From: an uncultured Faecalibacterium sp.
GTDB taxonomy: Bacteria > Bacillota > Clostridia > Oscillospirales > Ruminococcaceae
Length of the DNA: 64,000 bases
Direction: 5' to 3'
Assembly: GCA_934511465.1 (NCBI GenBank)
Contig: CAKSWG010000006.1
Span: 1-64,000 of the forward strand
Part shown: positions 8,641-16,493 of the stretch, piece by piece
Layout of the letters: every line of letters begins with the position of its first letter
How positions within the stretch are numbered: the stretch's first letter is position 1
The notes under the pieces: generated by a model
What the model was told of the DNA's origin: nothing
Seen by the model: the letters and a program-made list of their open reading frames with translations, nothing else
Database searches by the model: none
Translations under genes and position numbers: made by a program

Positions 8641-10047
8641 ATGGAAAAGTACGATCTGATCATCGTTGGTGCCGGCCCGGCTGGCATCTTTACCGCTGTG
8701 GAGCTGCTGCGCCATGGCAGCAAAAAGAAGATGCTGCTGGTGGAAAAGGGCAAGCCTGTGGAAAAGCGCCACTGCCCCAAGGCCGAGGTGGGCCACTGCG
8801 TCAACTGCCGCCCCACCTGCGCCATCACCACCGGCTTCTCCGGTGCGGGCGCTTTCTCGGACGGCAAGCTCAGCCTGTCCCACGAGGTGGGCGGCGACCT
8901 GCCCACCCTGATCGGAGAGGAGTTTGCGCAGGAGCTGATCGAGTATACCGATAAAATTTACCTTGAATTCGGTGCCGACCCCCATGTGGAGGGCATCTAC
9001 ACCGGCGAGGACATCAAGGAGATCCGCAAAAATGCCATCCATGCGGGCCTGAAGCTGGTGGACTGCCCCATTCGCCATCTGGGCACCGAGAAGGCACAGC
9101 AGCTGTATCTGGCCATTCAGAACTATCTGGCCGACAACGGCGTGGAGATGCTGTTCAGCACCGAGTGCGAGAACATCATTCTGGAAAACGAGGAATGCAA
9201 GGGCGTGCTGCTGAAAGACGGCGACCAGCTCAAGCCTGTTTACGCGGACGAAGTGGTCATTGGCACCGGTCGCCGCGGCGCGGACTGGCTGGAAAAGATC
9301 TGCGCGGAGCACCATATCGCCCACAAGCCCGGCACCGTGGACATCGGCGTGCGCGTGGAGTGCCGCAACGAGGTCATGGAAAAGGTGAACAAGGTGCTGT
9401 ATGAGTCCAAGCTCATCGGCTACCCCAAGCCCTGGAAGAACAAGGTGCGCACCTTCTGCCAGAACCCCGGCGGCTTTGTGGCGCAGGAGAACTACGACAA
9501 CGACCTTGCCGTGGTCAACGGCCACAGCTTCAAGGAGAAAAAGAGCGAGAACACCAACCTTGCCATTCTGGTCTCCCACAACTTTACCGAGCCCTTCAAC
9601 CAGCCCATCGCTTACGCCCAGAAGGTGGGCGAGCTGACCAACATGCTGGGCGCAGGCCACATCATGGTGCAGCGCTACGGCGACATTCTGGACGGCAAGC
9701 GCACATGGCAGAAGGAGCTGGCCCAGTCCAACGTCAAGCCCACCCTGAAGGATGCCGTGGCGGGTGATATCACCGCCGCCATGCCCTACCGTGCCATGAC
9801 CAACATCATCGAGTTCATCAAGATGCTGGATATGGTGGTGCCCGGCTTTGCCGCCAACGAGACCCTGCTGTACAGCCCGGAGCTGAAGTTCTACTCCAAC
9901 AAGGTCAAGATGAACGAGGACCTTGACACCAACATCAAGGGCCTGCACTGTCTGGGCGACTCCTCCGGCTGGACCCGCGGCCTGATGATGGCCTCGGTCA
10001 TGGGCGTGCTCATGGGCCGCAAGCTGGCCGAAAAAGAGGGCTGCTGA
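8641..10047 (+). CDS. FAD-dependent oxidoreductase (COG2509-type dehydrogenase)
   Basis: A 468-aa flavoprotein. The N-terminal Rossmann motif DLIIVGAGPAGIFTAVELL (5-23) binds the FAD ADP part. A Cys-containing insert follows (KRHCPKAEVGHCVNCRPTCAITTGFSGAGAFSDGKLSL, about 43-80), which is characteristic of this uncharacterised family. VIGTGRRGADW lies near 205, and the C-terminal FAD motif LHCLGDSSGWTRGLMMAS near 440. The electron acceptor and substrate are not known. The AAAGGAAAAAG ribosome site is about 6 nt upstream. A strong terminator follows at 10083. Confidence 0.88.
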   Translation: MEKYDLIIVGAGPAGIFTAVELLRHGSKKKMLLVEKGKPVEKRHCPKAEVGHCVNCRPTCAITTGFSGAGAFSDGKLSLSHEVGGDLPTLIGEEFAQELIEYTDKIYLEFGADPHVEGIYTGEDIKEIRKNAIHAGLKLVDCPIRHLGTEKAQQLYLAIQNYLADNGVEMLFSTECENIILENEECKGVLLKDGDQLKPVYADEVVIGTGRRGADWLEKICAEHHIAHKPGTVDIGVRVECRNEVMEKVNKVLYESKLIGYPKPWKNKVRTFCQNPGGFVAQENYDNDLAVVNGHSFKEKKSENTNLAILVSHNFTEPFNQPIAYAQKVGELTNMLGAGHIMVQRYGDILDGKRTWQKELAQSNVKPTLKDAVAGDITAAMPYRAMTNIIEFIKMLDMVVPGFAANETLLYSPELKFYSNKVKMNEDLDTNIKGLHCLGDSSGWTRGLMMASVMGVLMGRKLAEKEGC

Positions 10048-10082
10048 AAAACGGCAGCATCTAAAATATAAATAAAAGAAAA

Positions 10083-10118
10083 GCGACAGCGTGTCAAAAT
10101 TGCACGCTGTCGCTTTTT
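10083..10118 (+). terminator. Rho-independent terminator of the FAD oxidoreductase gene
   Basis: GCGACAGCGTG, a 9-nt loop, CACGCTGTCGC, then TTTTT. Its 3' arm doubles as part of the next promoter. Confidence 0.9.
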
Positions 10119-10128
10119 GTGCTATACT
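10100..10128 (+). promoter_or_regulatory. Promoter of the small membrane-peptide gene
   Basis: TTGCAC (10100-10105), exactly 17 bp, TATACT (10123-10128). It overlaps the upstream terminator, so the peptide gene is insulated from read-through and has its own start about 46 nt before the ORF. Confidence 0.75.
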
Positions 10129-10180
10129 GTCTCTGCGGCCCTTCTCCATGTCCCCCAAGCGCGGAAAGGAGGTGGCACCC

Positions 10181-10285
10181 ATGAATGGATTCGTCACATT
10201 CATTCAGACTGTCGGAGCACAAGTAGTAGCCTACTATCTGTGCAAGTGGCTTGACAGCCTGATCGGCAAGGGCAGTAAGCACTAA
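10181..10285 (+). CDS. Small hydrophobic peptide, Fst-like type I toxin candidate (34 aa)
   Basis: AAAGGAGG (10165-10172) stands 8 nt before ATG. The peptide has one hydrophobic helix (FVTFIQTVGAQVVAYYLCKW) followed by LDSLIGKGSKH, the size and helix-plus-charged-tail plan of Fst/Ldr-type peptides that damage the membrane. Its promoter (10100), terminator (10289) and a convergent antisense RNA from 10372 form the layout of par/Fst loci. Eleven bases at the start of the ORF (10190-10200) are repeated at 10351-10361, inside the antisense RNA, so the two RNAs can pair there. Toxicity is inferred. A non-toxic small membrane peptide is the alternative. Confidence 0.75.
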   Translation: MNGFVTFIQTVGAQVVAYYLCKWLDSLIGKGSKH

Positions 10286-10365
10286 AAAGAGCCCCTCGGT
10301 AGTGCTAGTACCGGGGGGCTTCGTTTTTTGCGTGGCATCCACGTTCAGGCTTCGTCACATTGCCT
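10284..10365 (-). ncRNA. Candidate antisense RNA (antitoxin) facing the small peptide gene
   Basis: A minus-strand promoter, TTGACT-16-TATAAT (10399-10372), would start an RNA near 10365. That RNA runs to the T-run (10288-10284) of the shared palindromic terminator, giving about 80 nt and no ORF. Near its 5' end (10361-10351) it carries the complement of an 11-base segment at the toxin start, and its 3' end is complementary to the toxin mRNA terminator. Two contact regions of this kind are how par RNA II works in enterococci. Transcript ends are estimates. Confidence 0.65.
10289..10327. terminator. Bidirectional terminator shared by peptide mRNA and antisense RNA
   Basis: AGCCCCTCGGTA and TACCGGGGGGCT form a strong stem. 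TTCGTTTTTT follows on the plus strand and CTTTTTAG on the minus strand. Confidence 0.85.
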
Positions 10366-10371
10366 AGCTCT

Positions 10372-10399
10372 ATTATATGCAGCTACGCGCAAAAGTCAA
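10372..10399 (-). promoter_or_regulatory. Promoter of the antisense RNA
   Basis: TTGACT (10399-10394), 16 bp, TATAAT (10377-10372) on the minus strand. This is one of the best consensus promoters in the window, and no ORF follows it before the terminator. Confidence 0.75.
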
Positions 10400-10427
10400 G
10401 AGAAGCAAGGTGGATTTTTGAGGGGGA

Positions 10428-10904
10428 TCAGCCCTCAATGATCTCCACAGTCTTCATCTTGACGGGGGTGGTGGGCTTATCGTTCCAGTCGGTGCGCACC
10501 GCTGCGATCTTGTCCACAACATCCATGCCTGCAACCACTTTGCCGAAGGCGGCATACTGGCCGTCCAGATGGGGTGCATCCTGATGCATGATGAAGAACT
10601 GGCTGCCGGCGCTGTCGGGGTTCATGGCGCGTGCCATGCTGATGACGCCGCGGGTGTGCTTGATGGGATTGTTCACGCCGTTGGCGGCAAACTCGCCCTT
10701 GATGTTCCAGCCCGGGCCGCCGGTGCCGTTGCCCAGCGGGCAGCCGCCCTGGATCATAAAGCCGGGGATCACGCGGTGGAAGGTCAGGCCGTTGTAAAAG
10801 CCCTCGCTGACCAGCTTTTTAAAATTCTCACAGGTGATAGGAGCGGCTTCTTCGTTCAGCTCGATATCGATGATGCCGCCGTCTTCCATAGTAATGCGAA
10901 CCAT
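10428..10904 (-). CDS. Cyclophilin-type peptidyl-prolyl cis-trans isomerase
   Basis: A 158-aa cytosolic protein that speeds proline isomerisation during folding. It has the cyclophilin signature [13 protein letters not shown] (around 51-63, with the catalytic Arg), then [23 protein letters not shown] and [24 protein letters not shown], all conserved. The start at 10904 ([10 protein letters not shown]) is chosen over an upstream in-frame ATG at 11024, because AAAGGAG precedes it by 12 nt and the promoter at 10983 lies inside the longer frame. No signal peptide is present. Confidence 0.93.
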   Translation of the reverse strand: MVRITMEDGGIIDIELNEEAAPITCENFKKLVSEGFYNGLTFHRVIPGFMIQGGCPLGNGTGGPGWNIKGEFAANGVNNPIKHTRGVISMARAMNPDSAGSQFFIMHQDAPHLDGQYAAFGKVVAGMDVVDKIAAVRTDWNDKPTTPVKMKTVEIIEG

Positions 10905-10982
10905 AACGCTACAATACTCCTTTTGTGTTGCCCCGCAGCAGTGCGGGAGTGTTCGGCAGACAGTCTGCCGGATATCCCTTAT

Positions 10983-11010
10983 AGTATACCATAGGTTTTG
11001 GGGGTTGCAA
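10983..11010 (-). promoter_or_regulatory. Promoter of the cyclophilin gene
   Basis: TTGCAA (11010-11005), 16 bp, TATACT (10988-10983) on the minus strand, about 80 bp before the start codon. Confidence 0.65.
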
Positions 11011-11032
11011 CGGCGCAGTTGCAACGTTTTTG

Positions 11033-11830
11033 TTAAAATTCATCTTTCATCTCCACCATATCGGCCCAGAAGCGCTTGGGGCAGTGGGTCATGCGGCATT
11101 TTTCGTTATGACGCGCGGTGATCTCCAGCGTTTTGTAAAACTGCTTCCAGAGGGCCTGAAACTGCTGCTCCCGCTCGCTGGGCGGCGGCAGTTCCAAAGG
11201 CGCTGCCAGCTCCAGAAGCTGCGTTTTGTGGTTTTCGTGCAGCAGCACGGCTCTGTGCACCGCGTCGTAGATCATGAAATCTTCTTCCGGAAAGCGCCCG
11301 CAGAAGTGGGGCCGCAGCAGCGGCAGGATGTAGTTTTTGGGGTGGATCACCGCGCCCAGCATCCCGTTGTGCTCCTCGAAGCGGATGAAGCCCTGAAACT
11401 TGTCCACTTCCCAGTCCAGACTCTTTTTCATTTCGTACAGCGGGGCCACATCCGGGTGGCCGGTGCGCTTCACGGTGCCGGGGCCGAGGGCAAAGGCCAG
11501 ATGCAGAAAGCGGATGAGCAGCAGCTCTTTGTCCTCCTGCCCGGAGAGAAAATCCCGGCTGACAAGGTACTCGGTCTCTGCGCCCAGCTTTTGGCCAAAG
11601 CTGGCAAATACCCGCTGCGCCTTTGTGTGGTCGGTGGGGATGTCCTTCACCGGATAGAGCGTGGAGGTCTCCCGCTGGGGCGTCCACACCGCAAAGGGGA
11701 TCTCGTGCTGGGCAAAGCTCTCGAATACACAGCACAAAAAGCCCTCAAAGCTGCCATCGTAGAGATAGACCACATCCGCATCGTGGAGCCTGCGGGCTCT
11801 CTGCGGGTTCACAGTGCCTTCGCCAGACAT
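11033..11830 (-). CDS. TIGR03915-family DNA repair/metabolism protein
   Basis: A 265-aa protein of the TIGR03915 family, almost always encoded next to a radical SAM protein, as here. The N-terminal part has [18 protein letters not shown] (20-37), the family signature. The C-terminal half (DUF4130-like) has [22 protein letters not shown], then [10 protein letters not shown] and [16 protein letters not shown] at the end. The biochemical activity is not established; a DNA-repair role is proposed for the pair in the literature. Its start overlaps the end of the radical SAM gene by 22 nt, indicating translational coupling. Confidence 0.88.
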   Translation of the reverse strand: MSGEGTVNPQRARRLHDADVVYLYDGSFEGFLCCVFESFAQHEIPFAVWTPQRETSTLYPVKDIPTDHTKAQRVFASFGQKLGAETEYLVSRDFLSGQEDKELLLIRFLHLAFALGPGTVKRTGHPDVAPLYEMKKSLDWEVDKFQGFIRFEEHNGMLGAVIHPKNYILPLLRPHFCGRFPEEDFMIYDAVHRAVLLHENHKTQLLELAAPLELPPPSEREQQFQALWKQFYKTLEITARHNEKCRMTHCPKRFWADMVEMKDEF

Positions 11831-13167
11831 TGCACTGCCTCCTCCCGTACCATGCGCAGGGCGGCGCGCGGTGCCACGCCCTGCGTGATAAGATCGTCCA
11901 CCGCAGGCGGCGTGAACAGGCTCAGCTGCTCACAATTGCCGCCGAACACGTTGGGGTCGATGAGCGCCTGGGTGATGCGCTCCCGTCCGGCGGTGCCGCG
12001 GCCCGGGTGCGCACCGGAAAAACCATTGCAGATGATGAAATACTGCGCCCGCTTGAGGACCACGCCCATCCGCTTGAGCTCGTCCAGCCCGAGGCTGGAC
12101 AGCTTGCGTGCGTGCCAGATGCGCCGGGCGCTCTTGGGGCCGATGCCCGGCACCCGCAGCAGCATTTCAAAGGGGGCACGGTTCACATCTACCGGGAACA
12201 GCCCGTAGTGCTGCACGGCCCAGTTGCATTTGGGGTCCAGATAAGGGTTGAAGTTGGGGTTGTCCCGATCTAAGATCTCGTCTGCCTCGAACTGATAGAA
12301 CCGCAGCAGCCAGTCGGCCTGATACAGCCGGTGCTCCCGCAGCAGCGGCGGCTTCGTGTCCAGCGCAGGCAGGCGGCTGTCCTCGGCTACCGGGATATAG
12401 GCGGAGTAGAACACCCGCTTCAGACTGTACTTCCGGTACATGCCCTCGGTGAGCTTCAGGATGTGGTAGTCCGTCTCCGGCGAAGCGCCCACGATCATCT
12501 GGGTGCTCTGCCCGGCGGGGGCGAACCTGGGGGCATGGCGGTAGACCGTCAGCTCCTGCTTGCTCTGGGCACCGGAGACTGCGATCTGCTTCATGGGGCG
12601 GAAGATGGAGTGCCGGCCCTTGTCCGGTGCCAGAAGATTCAGGCTCTGCTCGCTGGGCAGCTCCACGTTCACGCTCAGACGGTCGGCCAGATATCCCAGC
12701 TGCTGCAAAAGCTCCGGGCTTGTGCCGGGGATGGCCTTGGCGTGGATGTAGCCGCCAAAGCGGTATTCGCCCCGCAGCAGCCGCAAAGTGGCCAGCATCC
12801 GCTCGGTGGTGTAGTCCGGTGTGCCCAGCACCGCGCTGGAAAGGAACAGCCCCTCAATGTAGTTGCGACGGTAGAACTCCACGGTCAGCTCGGCCAGCTC
12901 CCGGGGCGCAAAGGTGGCCCGGGGGATATCGTTGGAGCGGCGGTTGACACAGTAGCCGCAGTCAAAGGCGCAGCAGTTGGTCATGAGCACCTTTAAAAGG
13001 CTCACGCAGCGGCCGTCGGCGGTAAAGGCGTGGCAGCAGCCCGGCGCATAGCAGCTGCCCAGCGTGCCTGCCCGCGCGGTGCGCGAAGCGCCGCTGGAGG
13101 TGCAGGCAACGTCATATTTGGCACTGTCCGCCAGAATGGTCAGTTTGTCCATAATAGACTGTTCCAT
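11809..13167 (-). CDS. Radical SAM protein, putative DNA modification/repair (TIGR03916)
   Basis: A 452-aa protein. The N-terminal radical SAM cluster motif is CAFDCGYC (C66-x3-C70-x2-C73), preceded by TSSGASR and the Cys-rich SCYAPGCCH. The C-terminal part has a helix-hairpin-helix DNA-binding motif, LRVPGIGPKSARRIWHARKL (about 350-370), and ends near LFTPPAVDDLITQG. The fold implies SAM cleavage by a 4Fe-4S cluster acting on DNA, but the reaction is unknown. The start at 13167 is used because an earlier in-frame ATG (13206) overlaps a TATACT element. It sits between a LexA-type repressor gene and its partner TIGR03915, which suggests damage control. Confidence 0.9.
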   Translation of the reverse strand: MEQSIMDKLTILADSAKYDVACTSSGASRTARAGTLGSCYAPGCCHAFTADGRCVSLLKVLMTNCCAFDCGYCVNRRSNDIPRATFAPRELAELTVEFYRRNYIEGLFLSSAVLGTPDYTTERMLATLRLLRGEYRFGGYIHAKAIPGTSPELLQQLGYLADRLSVNVELPSEQSLNLLAPDKGRHSIFRPMKQIAVSGAQSKQELTVYRHAPRFAPAGQSTQMIVGASPETDYHILKLTEGMYRKYSLKRVFYSAYIPVAEDSRLPALDTKPPLLREHRLYQADWLLRFYQFEADEILDRDNPNFNPYLDPKCNWAVQHYGLFPVDVNRAPFEMLLRVPGIGPKSARRIWHARKLSSLGLDELKRMGVVLKRAQYFIICNGFSGAHPGRGTAGRERITQALIDPNVFGGNCEQLSLFTPPAVDDLITQGVAPRAALRMVREEAVQCLAKAL

Positions 13168-13290
13168 AAATGCACCCCCAAAAAAGAGTATAAAAGAAAA
13201 AGCCATACGCAGAGATGCAGATGGCTTTTATGGTTTCGGACTTTTTCGTGAAAATGCGTTTGGAGCGCCCCGCAGGGCGCGACAAACGCG

Positions 13291-13347
13291 AAAATAAAAA
13301 TAATTTTCCGCTGATTATGGCCAGAGTGAAACGGAGGCCATTCAAAT
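13291..13347. repeat. Second intergenic repeat family, short copy
   Basis: An A/T stretch ending TTTTCCGCTGAT and the block CCAGAG(n)CGGAGGCCATTCAAAT also occur at 63131-63298, where about 110 bp more separate them. In both places the CGGAGGCCATTCAAAT end lies within about 15 bp of the stop codon of a minus-strand gene. Confidence 0.7.
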
Positions 13348-13358
13348 GGTTGAATGGC

Positions 13359-13991
13359 TCACCACTTCGCCTTGGTCTCCACCACACGCCCGGCAATGTG
13401 CAGGTGGTTCAGCTCTTCGCCCTTGATCACCATCTCGCTGTAGGCGGGGTTGAAGGGCTGCAACACCACACAGTTGCCGCGCTGGATGTAGCGTTTCAGG
13501 GTGCCTTCGCCCTCGTCGCCGTAGATCAGCACGCCCAAGTCGCCGTTTTCCAGCGTGTCCTGCTTGTGCACAAGGGCAAGGTCGCCGTCCTGAATGCGGG
13601 GCTCCATGCTGTCGCCGCGCACCACCAGATAGAAATAGTTGGAGGGGTCCTTCACGCGGGCATATTCCTGCCCGTAGTCCTCCTCAAAGGCAAGGGCACC
13701 GTAGCCGGCTTTCACCGTGCCGATCACCGGGATCAGGCTCTCGGAATAGCTGCCAAAGAACCGCTCTTCCGGCGCGGAGACATTGCTCACAGGCCGGTAC
13801 AGGCCCAGCAGATAATCTGCCGTGGTGTTCAAAAGCTCTGCAATGCGGGCCACCGTGGTAGGGTCGGGAGAGGACTTGCCGCTTTCCCATTTGCCGACGG
13901 CCTGCTGGGTAACGCCCAGCTGGGAAGCCAGCTCGGCCTGACTCACGCCCTGCTTTTTGCGGCACTGTTTTAAAAGTTCTGAAAACGACAT
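13359..13991 (-). CDS. LexA-like repressor: XRE helix-turn-helix plus S24 peptidase
   Basis: A 210-aa transcription regulator. Residues 3-60 are an XRE helix-turn-helix (SFSELLKQCRKKQGVSQAEL, then LGVTQQAVGKWESG). The C-terminal S24 domain has the self-cleavage Ala-Gly bond at 95-96 (GTVKAGYGAL), the nucleophile Ser128 in VRGDSMEP and Lys166 in EGTLKRY, so autocleavage is expected. The XRE head resembles phage-type CI/HdiR repressors more than classical LexA. ATG 13991 has AAAGGAG 8 nt upstream. The promoter is at 14034. Next in line is the radical SAM/TIGR03915 pair. Stress-triggered control is inferred. Confidence 0.9.
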   Translation of the reverse strand: MSFSELLKQCRKKQGVSQAELASQLGVTQQAVGKWESGKSSPDPTTVARIAELLNTTADYLLGLYRPVSNVSAPEERFFGSYSESLIPVIGTVKAGYGALAFEEDYGQEYARVKDPSNYFYLVVRGDSMEPRIQDGDLALVHKQDTLENGDLGVLIYGDEGEGTLKRYIQRGNCVVLQPFNPAYSEMVIKGEELNHLHIAGRVVETKAKW

Positions 13992-14033
13992 GGTAGTTTC
14001 TCCTTTACACCGCTGGGGGATTTTCTTGTGTTT

Positions 14034-14062
14034 ATTATACAACAAAAAGGTGTGCTTGTAAA
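14034..14062 (-). promoter_or_regulatory. Promoter of the LexA-like gene
   Basis: TTTACA (14062-14057), 17 bp, TATAAT (14039-14034) on the minus strand. The spacer reads CACACCTTTTTG, similar to the spacer of the ruvC promoter (25451-25467), which is a possible shared operator. Confidence 0.75.
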
Positions 14063-14144
14063 GGGCTTAAACGGGGCGGGACCAAAAAAGGTTGTGATAA
14101 ATTTTGGGATTTTTGCACGGTTTGAAAAAAATTGCGCCAAAGGC

Positions 14145-14173
14145 TTGACAGGCGGGCACAAATCTGGTAAATT
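14145..14173 (+). promoter_or_regulatory. Promoter of the tRNA-Ser pair
   Basis: TTGACA (14145-14150), 17 bp, TAAATT (14168-14173), 40 bp before the first tRNA. Confidence 0.7.
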
Positions 14174-14212
14174 AAATAGGCATTCGACACGGCGTAAGGC
14201 GAGTGTCCACAA

Positions 14213-14300
14213 GGAGAGATGTCCGAGTGGTTTAAGGAAGCAGTCTTGAAAACTGCCGTACGGCAACGTACCGTGGGTTCGAATCCCACTCTCTCCGCCA
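14213..14300 (+). tRNA. tRNA-Ser (UGA)
   Basis: Acceptor GGAGAGA pairs with TCTCTCC, then G and an encoded CCA. The anticodon stem GCAGT/ACTGC carries loop CTTGAAA (anticodon TGA). A long class II variable arm and GGTTCGAATCC T-arm are present. It reads UCA and other UCN serine codons. Confidence 0.97.
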
Positions 14301-14333
14301 TTTTTATTGAATAAGTGTAACACACTTTGCTCT

Positions 14334-14427
14334 GGAGTAGTACTCAAGAGGCCGAAGAGGCGCCCCTGCTAAGGGCGTAGGTCGTCTAAACAACGGCGCG
14401 AGGGTTCAAATCCCTCCTACTCCGCCA
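14334..14427 (+). tRNA. tRNA-Ser (GCU)
   Basis: GGAGTAG pairs with CTACTCC, with encoded CCA. The anticodon stem CGCCC/GGGCG has loop CTGCTAA (anticodon GCT). A long variable arm is present, as expected for serine. It is probably processed from the same transcript as the tRNA 33 bp upstream. Confidence 0.97.
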
Positions 14428-14428
14428 A

Positions 14429-14468
14429 GAAAAAGCTCGTTGATTCGTTGAAATCAATGGGCTTTTTC
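14429..14468 (+). terminator. Terminator after the tRNA-Ser pair
   Basis: AAAAAGCTCgTTGATT and AAATCAAtgGGCTTTTT form a stem ending in a T-run, 2 bp after the CCA. Confidence 0.8.
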
Positions 14469-14514
14469 CTATGTAAACAGTAAAATTGCGGCTTGTAGAA
14501 AAAAGGAGGAACCA

Positions 14515-15444
14515 ATGGCGTTCGGGGTTTTGGCGGGGCAGATCACGGTGATCTTTCTGGAGGTGCTGCTGGGGTATGTGGGGGCCCGCAGCGGCATCAT
14601 CAAGGACAGGGACAGCAAGTTTTTGTCCGACTTTATCATGAAGCTGCTGCTGCCCTGCACCATGCTGGCGGGCGCGGCAGTGGACGGTGAGCCGGAGCTG
14701 CTCACGCAGGCGGGCATTCTGTTTGCGCTGCTGCTGGTGATGTTTGTGGTTACCACCGGCATCTGCCGCATCAGCAGCTGGCTGCACCACGACACGCCGG
14801 GCAGATATGCGGTGCTGGTGGGCACTGCTGCCATGCCCAACTGCGGCTTTATCGGCCTGCCGCTGTGCAGTGCGCTGCTGGGTGCGGCGCGCGGCACTGT
14901 GTTTGCGGGCATGGCCATGGCCTCTTATAATGTATGGTTCTTTACCTATGTGGTGTGCCTGTTCCGTCCGGGCGAAAAGCTGAATCTCAGGTCCTTCATC
15001 ACGCCCACCAACATTGCTACGGTGGCCATGCTGGTGCTGATGGCCACCGGCTGGCATCTGCCCGCGCCGGTACAGCAGTTTTGCAGTGCGGTGGGCGGCT
15101 GCACCACGCCGCTGGCCCTCATGATCGTGGGTGTGCTGCTGGCAGGCAGCGACATGCGCGCACTGCTGCGCACCGGCTTTTTGTACCGGGTCACGCTGCT
15201 GCGCGGTGTGGTGTTCCCGCTTTTGTTCATGCTGGTGCTGTGGCTGCTGCCGCTGGACAATGTGCTGCGCACCGGCCTGTCCATCATCGCCTGCTGCCCG
15301 GCCGGCAACCTTGCCGCTGTGCTGGCCAAGCAGACCGGCACGGAAGAAACGCTGGCCAGTCAGGCCGTGGCACATTCTACCGTGTGTATGCTGGTGACGG
15401 TGCCCGCCATGCTGCTGCTGACCGGTGCGATGTTCCCGATGTAA
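14515..15444 (+). CDS. AEC-family transporter (auxin efflux carrier-like)
   Basis: A 309-aa membrane protein with two five-helix halves. The N-terminal ITVIFLEVLLGYVGARSGII and FIMKLLLPCTML match the AEC family. A central loop (CLFRPGEKLNLRSFI) separates the halves. The second half has PLALMIVGVLLAGSD and ACCPAGNLAAVLAKQ, the conserved unwound-helix region. Relatives export malate or other organic anions; the substrate here is unknown. AAAAGGAGG precedes the ATG by 6 nt. The gene stands alone and ends at a terminator shared with the convergent TraX gene. Confidence 0.92.
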   Translation: MAFGVLAGQITVIFLEVLLGYVGARSGIIKDRDSKFLSDFIMKLLLPCTMLAGAAVDGEPELLTQAGILFALLLVMFVVTTGICRISSWLHHDTPGRYAVLVGTAAMPNCGFIGLPLCSALLGAARGTVFAGMAMASYNVWFFTYVVCLFRPGEKLNLRSFITPTNIATVAMLVLMATGWHLPAPVQQFCSAVGGCTTPLALMIVGVLLAGSDMRALLRTGFLYRVTLLRGVVFPLLFMLVLWLLPLDNVLRTGLSIIACCPAGNLAAVLAKQTGTEETLASQAVAHSTVCMLVTVPAMLLLTGAMFPM

Positions 15445-15452
15445 GAAGCTGT

Positions 15453-15484
15453 AAAAAGCCCGCTGTCTCCGGACGGCGGGCTTT
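15453..15484. terminator. Bidirectional terminator between AEC and TraX genes
   Basis: AAAAGCCCGCtGT, loop, ACGGCGGGCTTT. It lies 8 bp from each of two converging stop codons. Confidence 0.75.
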
Positions 15485-15491
15485 CTGCTGT

Positions 15492-16247
15492 TTATAGCAT
15501 AAGGTTCGTGATGCCTGCCAGCACTGCGATGTGCACCGGGTAGAACCAGTAGAACACCCGCTGCTGCACTTTGCCGCAGGCACCGCGCTGCCCGCTGTAG
15601 AACCAGACCAGCACAAAGGCCAGCGGGGCGGTGAGCTCATACAGCATCATGGCTGCGCCGACGATGCACTGCTTTTTGCGGTCCGCGCGGGTGATGTACA
15701 GCGCCGCGATCAGCATGACGCCGATGGCGCCGTAGTCGGTATGGGCAAGCTGTGCCGCCAGTGCGCAGGCACAGGCACACAGTACGCCTTTGCTGGTGGA
15801 GCTGCCCGCCGGCGTTTCGAAATGCCGGATGCCCGCCATGGCCAGCAGGCCCAGCGCCAGCGTCCAGTAGACATTCTGGTATTGCAGCGTGAACGGCGTG
15901 CGGAAAAACGCCAGATCAAAGGGCAGCTCGCTGATGCAGCCAAACAGCAAAAGCCGCTGCATGTAGCGTTTTGCGTCGTGGGTGTGCAAAAAGCCCTCCA
16001 CCAGAAGGAAGCAGAAGAGGGGGAAGGCCAGCCGCCCGATGTACCGCAGCAACTGGTCCACTGCCAGCAGGGTGCTTACCGGAATACCGCCATAGTCTGC
16101 CGCGCCGGTGGTGATGGCCGGCAGCAGGATGCCCGCTTCCAGACAGGAAGCGCCGAGGTGGTCGATGAACATGGTGATGCAGGCGATGCGCTTGAGCGCA
16201 GTGCCGCTGAGCCTTTGGCGGGCGGGGGCCTGAATGGAGTTTGACAT
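15492..16247 (-). CDS. TraX-family integral membrane protein
   Basis: A 251-aa protein with about seven hydrophobic spans. Typical TraX features are LKRIACITMFIDHLGA (18-33), YIGRLAFPLFCFLLVEGFLHT (68-88) with RYMQRLLLFGCISELPFDLAF after it, and a final RVFYWFYPVHIAVL. In F-plasmid conjugation TraX acetylates pilin, but chromosomal TraX proteins in Firmicutes have no known role and need not mark a conjugative element. No transfer genes are nearby. GAGGT is about 7 nt before the ATG. Confidence 0.9.
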   Translation of the reverse strand: MSNSIQAPARQRLSGTALKRIACITMFIDHLGASCLEAGILLPAITTGAADYGGIPVSTLLAVDQLLRYIGRLAFPLFCFLLVEGFLHTHDAKRYMQRLLLFGCISELPFDLAFFRTPFTLQYQNVYWTLALGLLAMAGIRHFETPAGSSTSKGVLCACACALAAQLAHTDYGAIGVMLIAALYITRADRKKQCIVGAAMMLYELTAPLAFVLVWFYSGQRGACGKVQQRVFYWFYPVHIAVLAGITNLML

Positions 16248-16367
16248 ACGGGTACCTCATTTGCCTTTAAAAAGGTGTGTTACGGTTTTATACGATGTGC
16301 AAAGGGAATTTCCTGCGGGTTTTGCGGCAAAATGCGCCCGGAAGGTGCAAAAATCGGGCCAAAATGC

Positions 16368-16396
16368 TTGACAGGATGGGCGCGGGATAGTACAAT
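16368..16396 (+). promoter_or_regulatory. Promoter of the LysR-family gene
   Basis: TTGACA (16368-16373), 17 bp, TACAAT (16391-16396). A leader of about 90 nt follows before the ATG at 16494. Confidence 0.8.
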
Positions 16397-16493
16397 CAAG
16401 AAGATAATTGAACTATCTCAAACCAAAGATGAAAAAGATTCACAAAGAATCGGGCGTCTCCGAACCGGATCAAGAAGGAAGGAGGCTTTGGGC

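Noticed and set aside
7570..10203. Long open frame (877 codons) on the minus strand
   Set aside because: It is antisense to the HdeD-like and FAD oxidoreductase genes, rich in His/Gln/Val as expected from GC-biased shadows, and matches no family.
15492..16247. TraX as evidence of a conjugative element
   Set aside because: TraX proteins are widespread on Firmicute chromosomes, and no other transfer gene is nearby.
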